Source: Pigmentiphaga humi (GTDB lineage: Bacteria > Pseudomonadota > Gammaproteobacteria > Burkholderiales > Burkholderiaceae_B). From it: a stretch of 64,000 nucleotides of DNA. The translations under genes and the position numbers were made by a program. The number at the start of each line of letters is the position of its first letter. The stretch's first letter is position 1. The stretch is taken from assembly GCF_900606115.1 (NCBI RefSeq), contig NZ_UWPJ01000008.1:1-64000 (forward strand), in the 5' to 3' direction. The notes under the pieces were generated by a model. The model searched no databases and was not told the origin of the DNA. It worked only from the letters and a program-made list of their open reading frames with translations. Positions 44,695-52,668 of the stretch are shown here, one piece after another.

Positions 44695-45735
44695 TTCTCC
44701 TTGCCCTGGTACGGACCCAGGACGGACACCGCGTGCTTCGAAAACTCACCGTTCACGTGGCTGCGGATATCGGCTCGTTCCTTCATCACGCCCCACTCCA
44801 TCCATTCGTCCTGGTAGCGTTCCAGCGAGGCGACGTTGATGCGGCCGTCGGGATCGATGCCGCTGAACTTCATGCCCTGGCAGTCCGCCGACATCGACGG
44901 CACGTACTTCGCCACCGCCCGGCAGGCCTCCTTGAGATCCGCTTTCCCCTCGACCATGCGCTGGATGTCGCGCTGCGCCTTGAGGTGGGCGACCATGAAG
45001 CGCTTGGCCGCTTCCGTCTTGGCGAAGTCCGGCGAATACATCATGATGTTCAGGGCATCCCCCGTCGAAGTGGCCGACAGGTCTCCGTCCTTGATCGGAA
45101 TCGCCGTTTTCAGCTTCTCCGCCACCAGCTGCAGGTAAGGCGTGTACATCATCGCGGCGTCGATGGCCTTCTTCTCGAAAGCGGCGATCATCTGGTTGAA
45201 CGGCATCTCGACCCAGGTGACCTCCTCCCTGCCCAGTCCGCCCAGCTTCAGCGCGCGCATGGAGAAATTGAGCGAGGCCGACTGCAGGCTGATGACCGCG
45301 ATGCGGCGGCCCTTCAGGTCTGCCATCGTCTTGACCGCACCGCTGTCCATCAGGTCCCGCCTGACCAGCAGCGCGCCGTTGCCGTCCGTCGCGGGCGGCA
45401 GCAGGCTGGCCTTTTCGGCCACGATCTGGATCGGCAGGCCGCGCCGGAAAGCGTTGTACAGGCCCGGCGTGATCCCCCCCCGTCCCGACGTCGATCTTGT
45501 TGTTGGCGACCAGGCCGATCGCGTCGGCGGCGCTGGTCATCCGCTCCAGGTTCAACTCGAGCCCCTGTTCGGCGAAATAGCCTTTCTCGATTCCCAGGAA
45601 TATTCCCGCGTCGGCGGTAATGTACAAGAGCGAAACGGTCACTTTCGTCGGCGCGGCCGCCTGCTGCGCAGCCGCGCCGACGCCGTACAAAGCGAGCATA
45701 CAGCCGGCCAGCAGCCGGCATCCCAATCGGAACAT
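44691..45735 (-). pseudogene. ABC substrate-binding protein (NMT1/SsuA type), frameshifted
   Basis: Two minus-strand frames together encode one periplasmic binding protein of about 347 residues. The first has the signal peptide MFRLGCRLLAGCMLALYGVGAAAQ and AGIFLGIEKGYFAEQGLELNLERMTSAADAIGLVANNKIDVGTGG. The second continues with VAEKASLLPP to GKEN. The frame breaks at a run of eight G (8 C on the plus strand, 45474-45481); seven would restore IDVGTGGITPGLYNAFRRGLPIQIVAEK. It goes with the permease and ATPase upstream. It may be a true pseudogene, a phase-variable gene or a sequencing error. ATG 45735 or 45759 could start it. Confidence 0.82.
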
Positions 45736-45803
45736 GTTCAACACTTTCGTTCTCCCCATGCCAGGGTTCGTGGATCGGAACAGGATCATGCGCGGACCGC
45801 GCC

Positions 45804-46154
45804 TCAGCCGGGCACGCTGGGCGGATGGAAGTTCATTCTTTCCATGGGAAAGACGTCCTCGATGTCCGAGCTGTCCCATTCCAGGTCGATCGGGGCGGAT
45901 ACCTCCATGAACATCTGCGCCAGGCGATAAAGCCGCAGCGCATCCGGCGGCAGCGCGCCCGGGTCGTTGGGAAAGGTATTCAGGTACTGGATGATCGGCT
46001 CCACGTGGGGCAGCACTTCGCCATGGAAGCGCCGCGAGACCTCGATATCGGTGGCGACGCGCTTGTGGGCGCGTGCCTTCTCGGACGGCAGGGCCCATTC
46101 GTCGACCAGATGTTCGAGGCCGGCGAACCGGGGAGGAAGCAGGGACTGGCTCAT
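45804..46154 (-). CDS. Small protein of unknown function in the Rieske operon
   Basis: A 116-residue acidic protein I do not recognise. It has no signal peptide or membrane helix, begins MSQSLLPPRFAGLEHLVDEWALPSEKARAHKRVA and contains a helix-rich middle with LRLYRLAQMFMEVSAPIDLEWD. AAGGAG lies nine bases before the ATG, which supports a real gene. It sits between the Rieske oxygenase and the ABC binding protein on the same strand. A small accessory or ring-hydroxylation helper is possible, but that is a guess from position. Confidence 0.7.
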   Translation of the reverse strand: MSQSLLPPRFAGLEHLVDEWALPSEKARAHKRVATDIEVSRRFHGEVLPHVEPIIQYLNTFPNDPGALPPDALRLYRLAQMFMEVSAPIDLEWDSSDIEDVFPMERMNFHPPSVPG

Positions 46155-46179
46155 GATGCGGTTCTCCTTGTCGGCGGGC

Positions 46180-47412
46180 CTACTGGCCGCGCAACATGTT
46201 TTCGGTAACGGCGAAGTGGTGCTTCAGCGCGGTTTCCTGGCGCGAGAGGATGACGTGGGGCATTCCTCCCGACACGAGGCCTTGCTGCTGCGCCTCGAGC
46301 GTGTTGAGATCCTCGCGCAGTACGTCGCGCCCCCGCGCCCTGAAATACGCCTGGCCCAGGCGTTCTCCCAGGTTCTTGGTCTTGTAGTTGTAGAGACTGT
46401 TGTAGATGCGCGTGCGGCTGCCGTCGATGGGCCAGAAGGTCAGCTCGACCCGGTAATGGTTGCCGCACAGGACGACCATGTTCGGGAACAGCGCGATGTT
46501 GTCGAACGCCCAGTACTCGTACCTGCTCGGGTTCACGCCGGCGGGCAGCATCGAGAAATCGAAGTCGAACGCGGGCAGGAGCTTGCGGCCGTACTTGATG
46601 GCCAGCCCTTCGACCGGCAGGATTTCATGGTCCGGATTGCCGGGCGCCGAGAAGCGGTGGTGGCGCCGGGTCAGCTCCATGTGGGGCCGGTGGCGCTGCG
46701 GGTTGATCTTGCCGCCCTGGTAGTCGCGCGCCGTGTTCTTGTGGATGTACATCGTGTGATAGCCCTCGGTGAACGAATTCACCGCCAGGTGCCAGTTGCA
46801 GTTCAGGTCGAAGCTGTAGCTGGCGACTTTCTCGTGCAGGTCCCAATAGCCCTGGTAGCGGTCGAAGAACTCGGGGCCGAGCCAGTCCTGCAGCGACTCC
46901 CGCGGGGTCTCGTCGAAGTTCACGAAGATCAGGTTTTCCCAGACCTCCGACGTCACGCGGCTCAATCCATAGTCGGCTTTCTCCAGGCCGTCGAACTGGT
47001 TGTGGTCGGTCACGACCTTCAGCGCGCCGTCCGACGAAAAGGACCAGCCGTGGAAGCCGCACATGAAGCTGCGCTTCTTGCCGGCGCCGGAACGGACCAG
47101 CTTGTTGCCCCGGTGGCGGCACGCATTGTGGAAGACGCGCACTTGCCCGTCGTCGCCGCGGACCACCAGGAGAGAAGCGTTGAAAGTGGGAACGTCATAA
47201 ACGAAGTAGCTGCCGGGCTCCGGCAGGTCGTCGGTATGCCCGATGGGCAGCCAGGCGCGGCGAAAGATCGCCTCGCGCTCGACCGCGTAGTGTTCGGGCG
47301 TCAGCATCTTCGCGACGTCCACGCGCGCATCGAGCGATTGCGCCACGCCGACGAACTTGGTTTGCACTCGGGCCGGCGACTCCGCCTGGGCCAGGGAGGT
47401 ATCGGTACTCAT
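46180..47412 (-). CDS. Aromatic ring-hydroxylating dioxygenase alpha subunit
   Basis: A 410-residue Rieske non-heme iron oxygenase. The [2Fe-2S] ligands are Cys98-x-His100 and Cys118-x2-His121 (NACRHRGNK to FMCGFHGW). The mononuclear-iron histidines are His219 and His224 in NSFTEGYHTMYIH. The N-terminal part (MLTPEHYAVEREAIFRRAWLPIGHTDDLPEPGSYF) is typical of alpha subunits. No beta subunit or reductase gene is adjacent. It probably oxidises the compound carried by the linked ABC importer or released by the linked hydrolase. Confidence 0.9.
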   Translation of the reverse strand: MSTDTSLAQAESPARVQTKFVGVAQSLDARVDVAKMLTPEHYAVEREAIFRRAWLPIGHTDDLPEPGSYFVYDVPTFNASLLVVRGDDGQVRVFHNACRHRGNKLVRSGAGKKRSFMCGFHGWSFSSDGALKVVTDHNQFDGLEKADYGLSRVTSEVWENLIFVNFDETPRESLQDWLGPEFFDRYQGYWDLHEKVASYSFDLNCNWHLAVNSFTEGYHTMYIHKNTARDYQGGKINPQRHRPHMELTRRHHRFSAPGNPDHEILPVEGLAIKYGRKLLPAFDFDFSMLPAGVNPSRYEYWAFDNIALFPNMVVLCGNHYRVELTFWPIDGSRTRIYNSLYNYKTKNLGERLGQAYFRARGRDVLREDLNTLEAQQQGLVSGGMPHVILSRQETALKHHFAVTENMLRGQ

Positions 47413-47451
47413 GGTCTGTGTCCACGTAGGATTGCGAAAGAGCCGTCGAGG

Positions 47452-48441
47452 TCAGTTGCCCCGCACGGCCGGCGAAAGGTGCTGCGAGAGAAATTCGGCG
47501 ATGTCCCGGACGCAGGCCTGCGCCTGATCGACCATCCGGCTATAGCCCAGGAAGACATGTGACATGCCCGGGTACTCCTTGAAAACGACGGTGCGGCCGT
47601 GGTCGAGCAGCCATTGCTGCCACGCCCGGGACGCATCGCGGAATACGTCGTATTGCGCGGCGGCGATGAACATCGGCGGGAACCGGCTCGGATCGGCGGC
47701 AAAGCAGTCGAAACGGGGATCCGCGCGCATGGCGGCATCGGGCACGTACTCGTCCAGGTTCACGAGCACGGCGGCGCGGCTGGGGTAGAGCGCCCCGTCT
47801 CCGTAGATGCGCATCGACTCCGTGGTCGTCCGGTCGCCATAGGTGCCGACGACCAGCGCCCCCGCGCGCAAGTACCCGCAGGCCTCGCCTCCCAACTGGA
47901 TCGCGGCGCCCAGCGAGACGTTGGCGCCCGCGGACGAGCCGCCGAATGCCAGCCGCTGCCCGTCGATGCCCCATTGTTCGGCATGGCGGGAGAGCCATTC
48001 GAACAAGGCGGCGGTTTCCTCTATCGCACAGGGAAAGCGGTATTCCGGAACGTGGACGTAATCGGCGCTGATGACGATGCCGCCCCACGCCTCGGCAATT
48101 TCCCGCATCTGCCTGTCGTTGGCGTGCTGGTTGCCCAGCTTGTAGCCGCCGCCGTGGAGGTAGACGTACGCGGGGCGCAGCGGCGCACTCCCTTCGGGCA
48201 CGTACACGACGATGGGAATCTGCCTGAACGGCCCCGGCACCGAGGCCTCGATGACGCGCGCCATGCGCGGTCCGCCGCGGTTCCACCATTTGCGCAGTTC
48301 GGCTGCCCGCTCTCTGATGGCGGCGATATCCCGGGAAGGCGGGCCGAGTTCCGCCTGCATCTCGTCCGTGAGCCGCTGGGCCGCGGCCAGTTGGGGGTCG
48401 AGATCTATGCTTGGTTTCGAATTCATCGTAGTCATGTGCAT
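47452..48441 (-). CDS. Alpha/beta hydrolase, hormone-sensitive-lipase family
   Basis: A 329-residue esterase-type hydrolase. The oxyanion motif is HGGG (96-99), the nucleophile Ser170 lies in GSSAG, and Asp264 (QYDVF) and His294 (GMSHVF) complete the triad. Several in-frame ATGs at the start leave the first few residues uncertain. Between an ABC permease and a Rieske oxygenase, it probably cleaves an ester or amide of the imported compound. No signal peptide, so cytoplasmic. Confidence 0.88.
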   Translation of the reverse strand: MHMTTMNSKPSIDLDPQLAAAQRLTDEMQAELGPPSRDIAAIRERAAELRKWWNRGGPRMARVIEASVPGPFRQIPIVVYVPEGSAPLRPAYVYLHGGGYKLGNQHANDRQMREIAEAWGGIVISADYVHVPEYRFPCAIEETAALFEWLSRHAEQWGIDGQRLAFGGSSAGANVSLGAAIQLGGEACGYLRAGALVVGTYGDRTTTESMRIYGDGALYPSRAAVLVNLDEYVPDAAMRADPRFDCFAADPSRFPPMFIAAAQYDVFRDASRAWQQWLLDHGRTVVFKEYPGMSHVFLGYSRMVDQAQACVRDIAEFLSQHLSPAVRGN

Positions 48442-48460
48442 TGGCGAAATTGGAGGGATC

Positions 48461-49351
48461 TCAGACCCGGTGCGTCCTGCGCCACGGCATCAATAGGCGG
48501 CCTGTTGCCCGCAGCAGGACGGTCGACAGGTAGCCGAGGATGCTGATGGCGAGGATGGCGACGTACATGGGGCCGACGTCGAACAACTGCCAGCTCGACC
48601 AGATGATGCTTCCCAGGCCCGTCTTCGCGCCGACGAACTCGGCGGCGATCAGGACGATGAAGGCGATGCCCGAGGCGATCTCCAGGGCGACGAACAGATG
48701 CGGCAGCGAGGCCGGCAGCGCGATCGTCAGGACGATCTGCATGAAGCTCGCCTGGCTGTCGCGGCCGACGTCGTAGATGACGGGGCGGATGGAGGCAATG
48801 CCGGCCGTCAGGTTCAGCGAGACGATGTAGAAGACCGCGATGGCCAGCAGCAGCACGATGGGCGCGTCGCCCAGCCCGACGATCAGGACCAGGAGGGGAT
48901 AGATCGCGAGCTTGGGAATGGGATAGGTCACGATGAGCCACGGCTCGATCAGCGACCGGAACCAGCCGGACAGGCCCACGCATACGCCGACGAGACATCC
49001 GGCGACCGCGCCCAGACAGAAGCCGATGACCAGCCGGATCATGCTGTCGGCGACGGCGGCGGCCAGCGATCCGTCCGTCAGCATCTGCTCGGCGGTGCCG
49101 ACCAGCGTGGACGGCGGAGGAAAGAAGCGCACGTCCAGGATGCCCAGCCGCGCGAGCAGTTCCCAGATGGCGAGCAGCAGGAAGGGCGAGGCCAGGCGCA
49201 GCAGTTTCTGCATGCGCTGCGTCGCGTCGTCGCGCGCCTTGCCTTCGCCACGCTTGAGCGTTCTGGCGGGGTGGGCGTCGGCCGGCGTCGGTTCGTTCCG
49301 GGCGCTGCGTCCGGCGGGCATGGCGAGATTCGTGGATGAGGGGGCGTGCAT
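48461..49351 (-). CDS. ABC transporter permease, SsuC/TauC type
   Basis: A 296-residue inner-membrane permease with about six helices. It has the binding-protein-dependent transport signature region (IVLTIALPASLPHLFVALEIASGIAFIVLIAAEFVGAKTGLGSIIW) and the RFFPPPSTLVGTAEQM motif of nitrate/sulfonate/taurine permeases. I take the ATG at 49351; an upstream one at 49384 is possible. It pairs with the ATPase 19 bases upstream and the frameshifted binding protein downstream. Confidence 0.9.
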   Translation of the reverse strand: MHAPSSTNLAMPAGRSARNEPTPADAHPARTLKRGEGKARDDATQRMQKLLRLASPFLLLAIWELLARLGILDVRFFPPPSTLVGTAEQMLTDGSLAAAVADSMIRLVIGFCLGAVAGCLVGVCVGLSGWFRSLIEPWLIVTYPIPKLAIYPLLVLIVGLGDAPIVLLLAIAVFYIVSLNLTAGIASIRPVIYDVGRDSQASFMQIVLTIALPASLPHLFVALEIASGIAFIVLIAAEFVGAKTGLGSIIWSSWQLFDVGPMYVAILAISILGYLSTVLLRATGRLLMPWRRTHRV

Positions 49352-49370
49352 GGTCGTCGCGTCTCTTCGT

Positions 49371-50144
49371 TCAGGCGGTGGCATGGATGTCGGTCTGAAG
49401 CAGGTCCCAGAGCTGTTGATAGATCTCGGCGTACCGGGGATCGCTTCTCAAGGCGACGACATTGCGCGGCCGCGGCAGGTCCACGGGAATCACCGCCCGC
49501 ACGCGCCCGGGACGGGCGCTGAGAACGACGATGCGGTCGGACAGGGTGATCGACTCGTCCAGGTTGTGCGTCACGAAAACCACCGTGCGGCGATGCTCGC
49601 TCCACAGCTTGAGCAGTTCCTCCTGCAATACCAGCCGGGTCTGCTCGTCCAGCGCGCCGAAGGGTTCGTCCATCAGGAGAATCTCCGGCTCGTTGGCGAA
49701 CGCCCGCGCAACGCTCACGCGCTGCCGCATTCCGCCCGACAACTGGTTGGGATAGCTGCCGCGGAACGCCGTCAGGCCGACCTTGCCGATGAAATAATCG
49801 ACGAGCGCCTTGCGGCGTTCGGCTGGCACGCCGCGGATCCGCGAGCCGTAGCCGACGTTCTGTTCGGCGGTCAGCCAGGGGAAGAGCGACTCTTCCTGGA
49901 AGACCGTGGAGGTGGCCAATCCGCTCGCCTTGGGATCGCGGCTGATCTGCACACAGCCGGCGTCCGCCTGCTCGAATCCGCCGATGATGCGCAGCAAGGT
50001 GGTCTTGCCACAGCCGCTGGCGCCGATCACGGAAACGAATTCGCCGTCCTCGATGCTCAGGCTGACGTCGTCGAGCGCCTGCATCGTGCGGCCACGGCCC
50101 AGTTGGTAAACCTTGGATAGTCTCTGAATGTCGATCTTGTGCAT
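49371..50144 (-). CDS. ABC transporter ATPase, SsuB/TauB type
   Basis: A 257-residue ATPase. Walker A GASGCGKTT (41-49), Q-loop VFQEESLFPWLTAEQNV, signature LSGGM (135-139), Walker B LLMDEPFGALD (156-166) and the H-loop FVTHNLDESI are all present. The Q-loop LFPWLT pattern is typical of the sulfonate/nitrate/taurine family. It is the first gene of the minus-strand operon. The imported substrate is unknown; the family often carries sulfonates, but aromatic carboxylates are also known. Confidence 0.93.
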   Translation of the reverse strand: MHKIDIQRLSKVYQLGRGRTMQALDDVSLSIEDGEFVSVIGASGCGKTTLLRIIGGFEQADAGCVQISRDPKASGLATSTVFQEESLFPWLTAEQNVGYGSRIRGVPAERRKALVDYFIGKVGLTAFRGSYPNQLSGGMRQRVSVARAFANEPEILLMDEPFGALDEQTRLVLQEELLKLWSEHRRTVVFVTHNLDESITLSDRIVVLSARPGRVRAVIPVDLPRPRNVVALRSDPRYAEIYQQLWDLLQTDIHATA

Positions 50145-50486
50145 GCCTCACTCTCGATCGCGCCGGATTGTCCGGCGCAATGGGCAGCGCCTCGGGATGA
50201 GGGGCCGCGACTGGCGCGGCGCTCGCTTGTCTCAGTCTTTTCTTTCGGCGATGGGGCTCGCCGGTTTGTAAGGCGGACTGTAGAGAGAGGGGGTAGGCGG
50301 TGTAAATGGACGAAAGTGGAATTCACCATTCCTGTAATCGGAATGGCGGACGGCGCGGAATCGGGAATTGGCCCGATTGACCCATGCGCGAGGCGCTCGA
50401 TATTCTCTTCCTTACCGCGACCTACCGCCGCGCAAGCCCGCGCGCCTGGCGTCGCGCTCGCGTGGTTGCACAAGGAGGCCCGGCAC
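50145..50486. other. Divergent regulatory region between ABC operon and lysR
   Basis: A 342-base gap between divergent starts. It contains a strong LysR-type palindrome at 50326-50346 about midway, and a purine-rich run near 50280-50300. No protein-coding frame with recognisable motifs is present; the open frame on the plus strand is an upstream extension of lysR. Confidence 0.6.
50326..50346. promoter_or_regulatory. LysR operator between ABC/Rieske operon and lysR
   Basis: A perfect 7-bp inverted repeat CCATTCC-N7-GGAATGG. Inside it TTCC-N7-GGAA fits the LysR T-N11-A rule (T50330 to A50342). It is placed to control the divergent ABC/Rieske operon. Confidence 0.7.
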
Positions 50487-51410
50487 GTGGACCGCTTGAC
50501 CGAAATGGCATTGTTCGTAGGGGTCGCGGAGGCCGGCAGCCTGAACCGGGCAGCCGGCAAGCTGGGCTTGTCCAACGCGGCGGCGAGCCGCTACCTGTCC
50601 GCGCTGGAAGAGCGGCTGGGCGCCCGGCTGGTGGAACGCAACACCCGGCGCCTGTACCTGACCGAACCGGGGCAGGAATTCCTTCGGCGCAGCAAGCAGA
50701 TCCTGGCCGACCTCCAGGAAGCCGAATCGACGGTGAACGCCGCCGTGGCCGAGCCCAGCGGCATGCTGCAGCTCGCCGCGCCGCTTTTCTTCTGCGTCCA
50801 CCACATCGCGCCGCTGCTGCCCGCCTATGCGCTGCGCTGCCCGGCCGTTTCCGTGCAGGTACAGGCGGTCCCGGACACCGCCGCGATCGATGGCGACGTC
50901 GACGTCGCCATTCGCATGCGCGCCTCCGACCCCGGCCAGGGCGTGGAATTCCAGCGGCTTGCCGAGACCCGCCAGGTGCTCGCGGCGTCGCCCAGGTATC
51001 TGAAACGCGCGGGCATGCCCCGCAGGCCCGCGGATCTCGCCGCCCACGCGCTGCTGATCCACACCTGTCCGGAGCCCGAGGACGAATTGCATTTCACGCG
51101 CCGCGGCGAGAAAACCGCCGTGCCGGTCAAAGGAGGGGTGGAATCCAACGACGTGCAGGTATTGCGCACCGCGGCCCTCGACGGCCTCGGCATCGCGATA
51201 CTGCCGGCATATGTGCTCTACGACGATCTCGTCGGCGGGCAGCTGCGGCCCGTCCTCGATGCCTGGGACCTGCCCCGGACGACGATCGATCTCGTCTATC
51301 CCTCCCGCAAGCACCGGCTGGAAAAAGTGCGGACCTTCGTCGACTTCATGGCGGCGCGCTTCGCCCGCACTCCCTACGAACGCCGGTGGACCCGGCGCTT
51401 CAAGGAATAA
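50487..51410 (+). CDS. LysR-family regulator of the ABC/Rieske operon
   Basis: A 307-residue LysR protein. The start is GTG at 50487 with AAGGAGG eight bases before, rather than a long upstream extension. The helix-turn-helix is MALFVGVAEAGSLNRAAGKLGLSNAAASRYLSALEERLGARLVERNTRRLYLTEPGQEF. Its C-terminal part (ILPAYVLYDDLVGGQLRPVLDAWDL) is close to that of the LysR at 43753. It likely regulates the divergent minus-strand operon; the Bug gene downstream may be a second target. Confidence 0.9.
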   Translation: MDRLTEMALFVGVAEAGSLNRAAGKLGLSNAAASRYLSALEERLGARLVERNTRRLYLTEPGQEFLRRSKQILADLQEAESTVNAAVAEPSGMLQLAAPLFFCVHHIAPLLPAYALRCPAVSVQVQAVPDTAAIDGDVDVAIRMRASDPGQGVEFQRLAETRQVLAASPRYLKRAGMPRRPADLAAHALLIHTCPEPEDELHFTRRGEKTAVPVKGGVESNDVQVLRTAALDGLGIAILPAYVLYDDLVGGQLRPVLDAWDLPRTTIDLVYPSRKHRLEKVRTFVDFMAARFARTPYERRWTRRFKE

Positions 51411-51648
51411 GGCGAAGCGGGCACGCCTTCCCTGCCATCGCTCGGCGACGCGGGCCGATGCGGGGCAAGCGCCTTCGCCGAGACAGTGCAACAGCGATCA
51501 ACAGATCCCGCACGGACAGCATATCTCCCCGGCTTCGGCCTGCCTAGAATACTCGGGGCCCAAAGACTTCCACGCCTTATGGCGGGTTGCCGGAACGGAT
51601 CGGGCGCTGTTCAGAATCCCCGACAAAGCACACATCATGGAGACCTCG

Positions 51649-52617
51649 ATGACCCTGAACCATTGCGTTCGGATGCTCGGTATCGCACTTTCCCTGGGCA
51701 CGGCCCAATCGGCGCTTGCGCAGGCCTATCCGAGCAAGCCGATCAAGTTCATCACCGCATCGACCGGCAGCCCCCAGGACGTGGTCGGCCGCATCTTCGC
51801 GCAGAAAATTACCGAAACCACCTCGCATCCGGTGGTGGTCGAAAGCCGGGCCGGCGCGGGAGCGCTGATCTCCATCCAGGCGACGGCCAAGTCCCCGGCC
51901 GACGGCTACAGCGTCCTGATCAGTTCCACCGCCTTTGCCGTCACTCCCTACCTCTACAAGGATCCGGGCTATGACTCGGAGAAAGACCTGATCCCCGTCG
52001 CGCTGCTGGCCACGGCGCCGAACATACTGGTCACCAGTCCAACCAGTGGCGTCCGGTCTCTCAAGGACGCAGTCGGGCGCGCGCGCCAGGGCAAGGAACT
52101 GCACTACGGATCCCCCGGCTACGGCACCACGCCGCAGATGTCGGCCGACTATCTGTTCAAGGTCCTCGCCAAGGTCGACGTGATGCACGTGCCATACAAG
52201 GGCATCCCTGCGACCATGCAGGCCACCATGGCCAACGAGGTCGAACTGTCCGCGACCGCGCTGCCGCCGGCCGTGCCGCTGATCAAGTCGGGACGCCTGG
52301 TCGGCCTGGCCGTCACGAGTACCCAACGCAGCGCAGCGCTTCCCGACGTGCCCACCATTGGCGAAGCGGGTTTCAGCGACTTCGAAGACGAGTCCTGGGT
52401 CGGGGCATGGGTTCCCGCCGGCACGCCCGCTCCCGTCATCGCCAGGCTGCGCGGCGAGCTGATGGCGGCGGGCCGATCCGACGACGTGCGCGCCAAGCTC
52501 GCCAACATAGGATTCGAGGCCAGCACGATGCCGCCCGAGGCGTTCGCCGCCATGGTGAAGAAGGAAATGCAGAAGTGGGAGAAGGTCGTCCGGGAAACGG
52601 GCACCAAGATCGAGTAG
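51649..52617 (+). CDS. Bug/TctC-family periplasmic binding protein
   Basis: A 322-residue protein with signal peptide (MLGIALSLGTAQSALAQAYP). It has YPSKPIKFITASTGSPQDVVGRIFAQKI, VVVESRAGAGALISIQATA and PGYDSEKDLIPVALLA. GGAG six bases before ATG 51649 supports that start over 51637. It stands alone between lysR and a convergent monooxygenase gene, about 240 bases after lysR. Confidence 0.88.
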   Translation: MTLNHCVRMLGIALSLGTAQSALAQAYPSKPIKFITASTGSPQDVVGRIFAQKITETTSHPVVVESRAGAGALISIQATAKSPADGYSVLISSTAFAVTPYLYKDPGYDSEKDLIPVALLATAPNILVTSPTSGVRSLKDAVGRARQGKELHYGSPGYGTTPQMSADYLFKVLAKVDVMHVPYKGIPATMQATMANEVELSATALPPAVPLIKSGRLVGLAVTSTQRSAALPDVPTIGEAGFSDFEDESWVGAWVPAGTPAPVIARLRGELMAAGRSDDVRAKLANIGFEASTMPPEAFAAMVKKEMQKWEKVVRETGTKIE

Positions 52618-52628
52618 GCAGCGAGCAG

Positions 52629-52658
52629 GGGCCTGGCGGCCGCAGGACCGCCAGGCCC
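52629..52658. terminator. Bidirectional terminator between Bug gene and FAD monooxygenase
   Basis: A perfect 11-bp stem (52629-52639 with 52648-52658) and an 8-base loop between convergent genes, 12 bases after the Bug stop and 10 from the monooxygenase stop. Confidence 0.62.
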
Positions 52659-52668
52659 GATGGCGCGA

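Noticed and set aside
50139-50486. N-terminal extension of the LysR protein to 423 residues
   Set aside because: The extension crosses the operator palindrome, and GTG 50487 has an ideal AAGGAGG and gives a normal LysR length.
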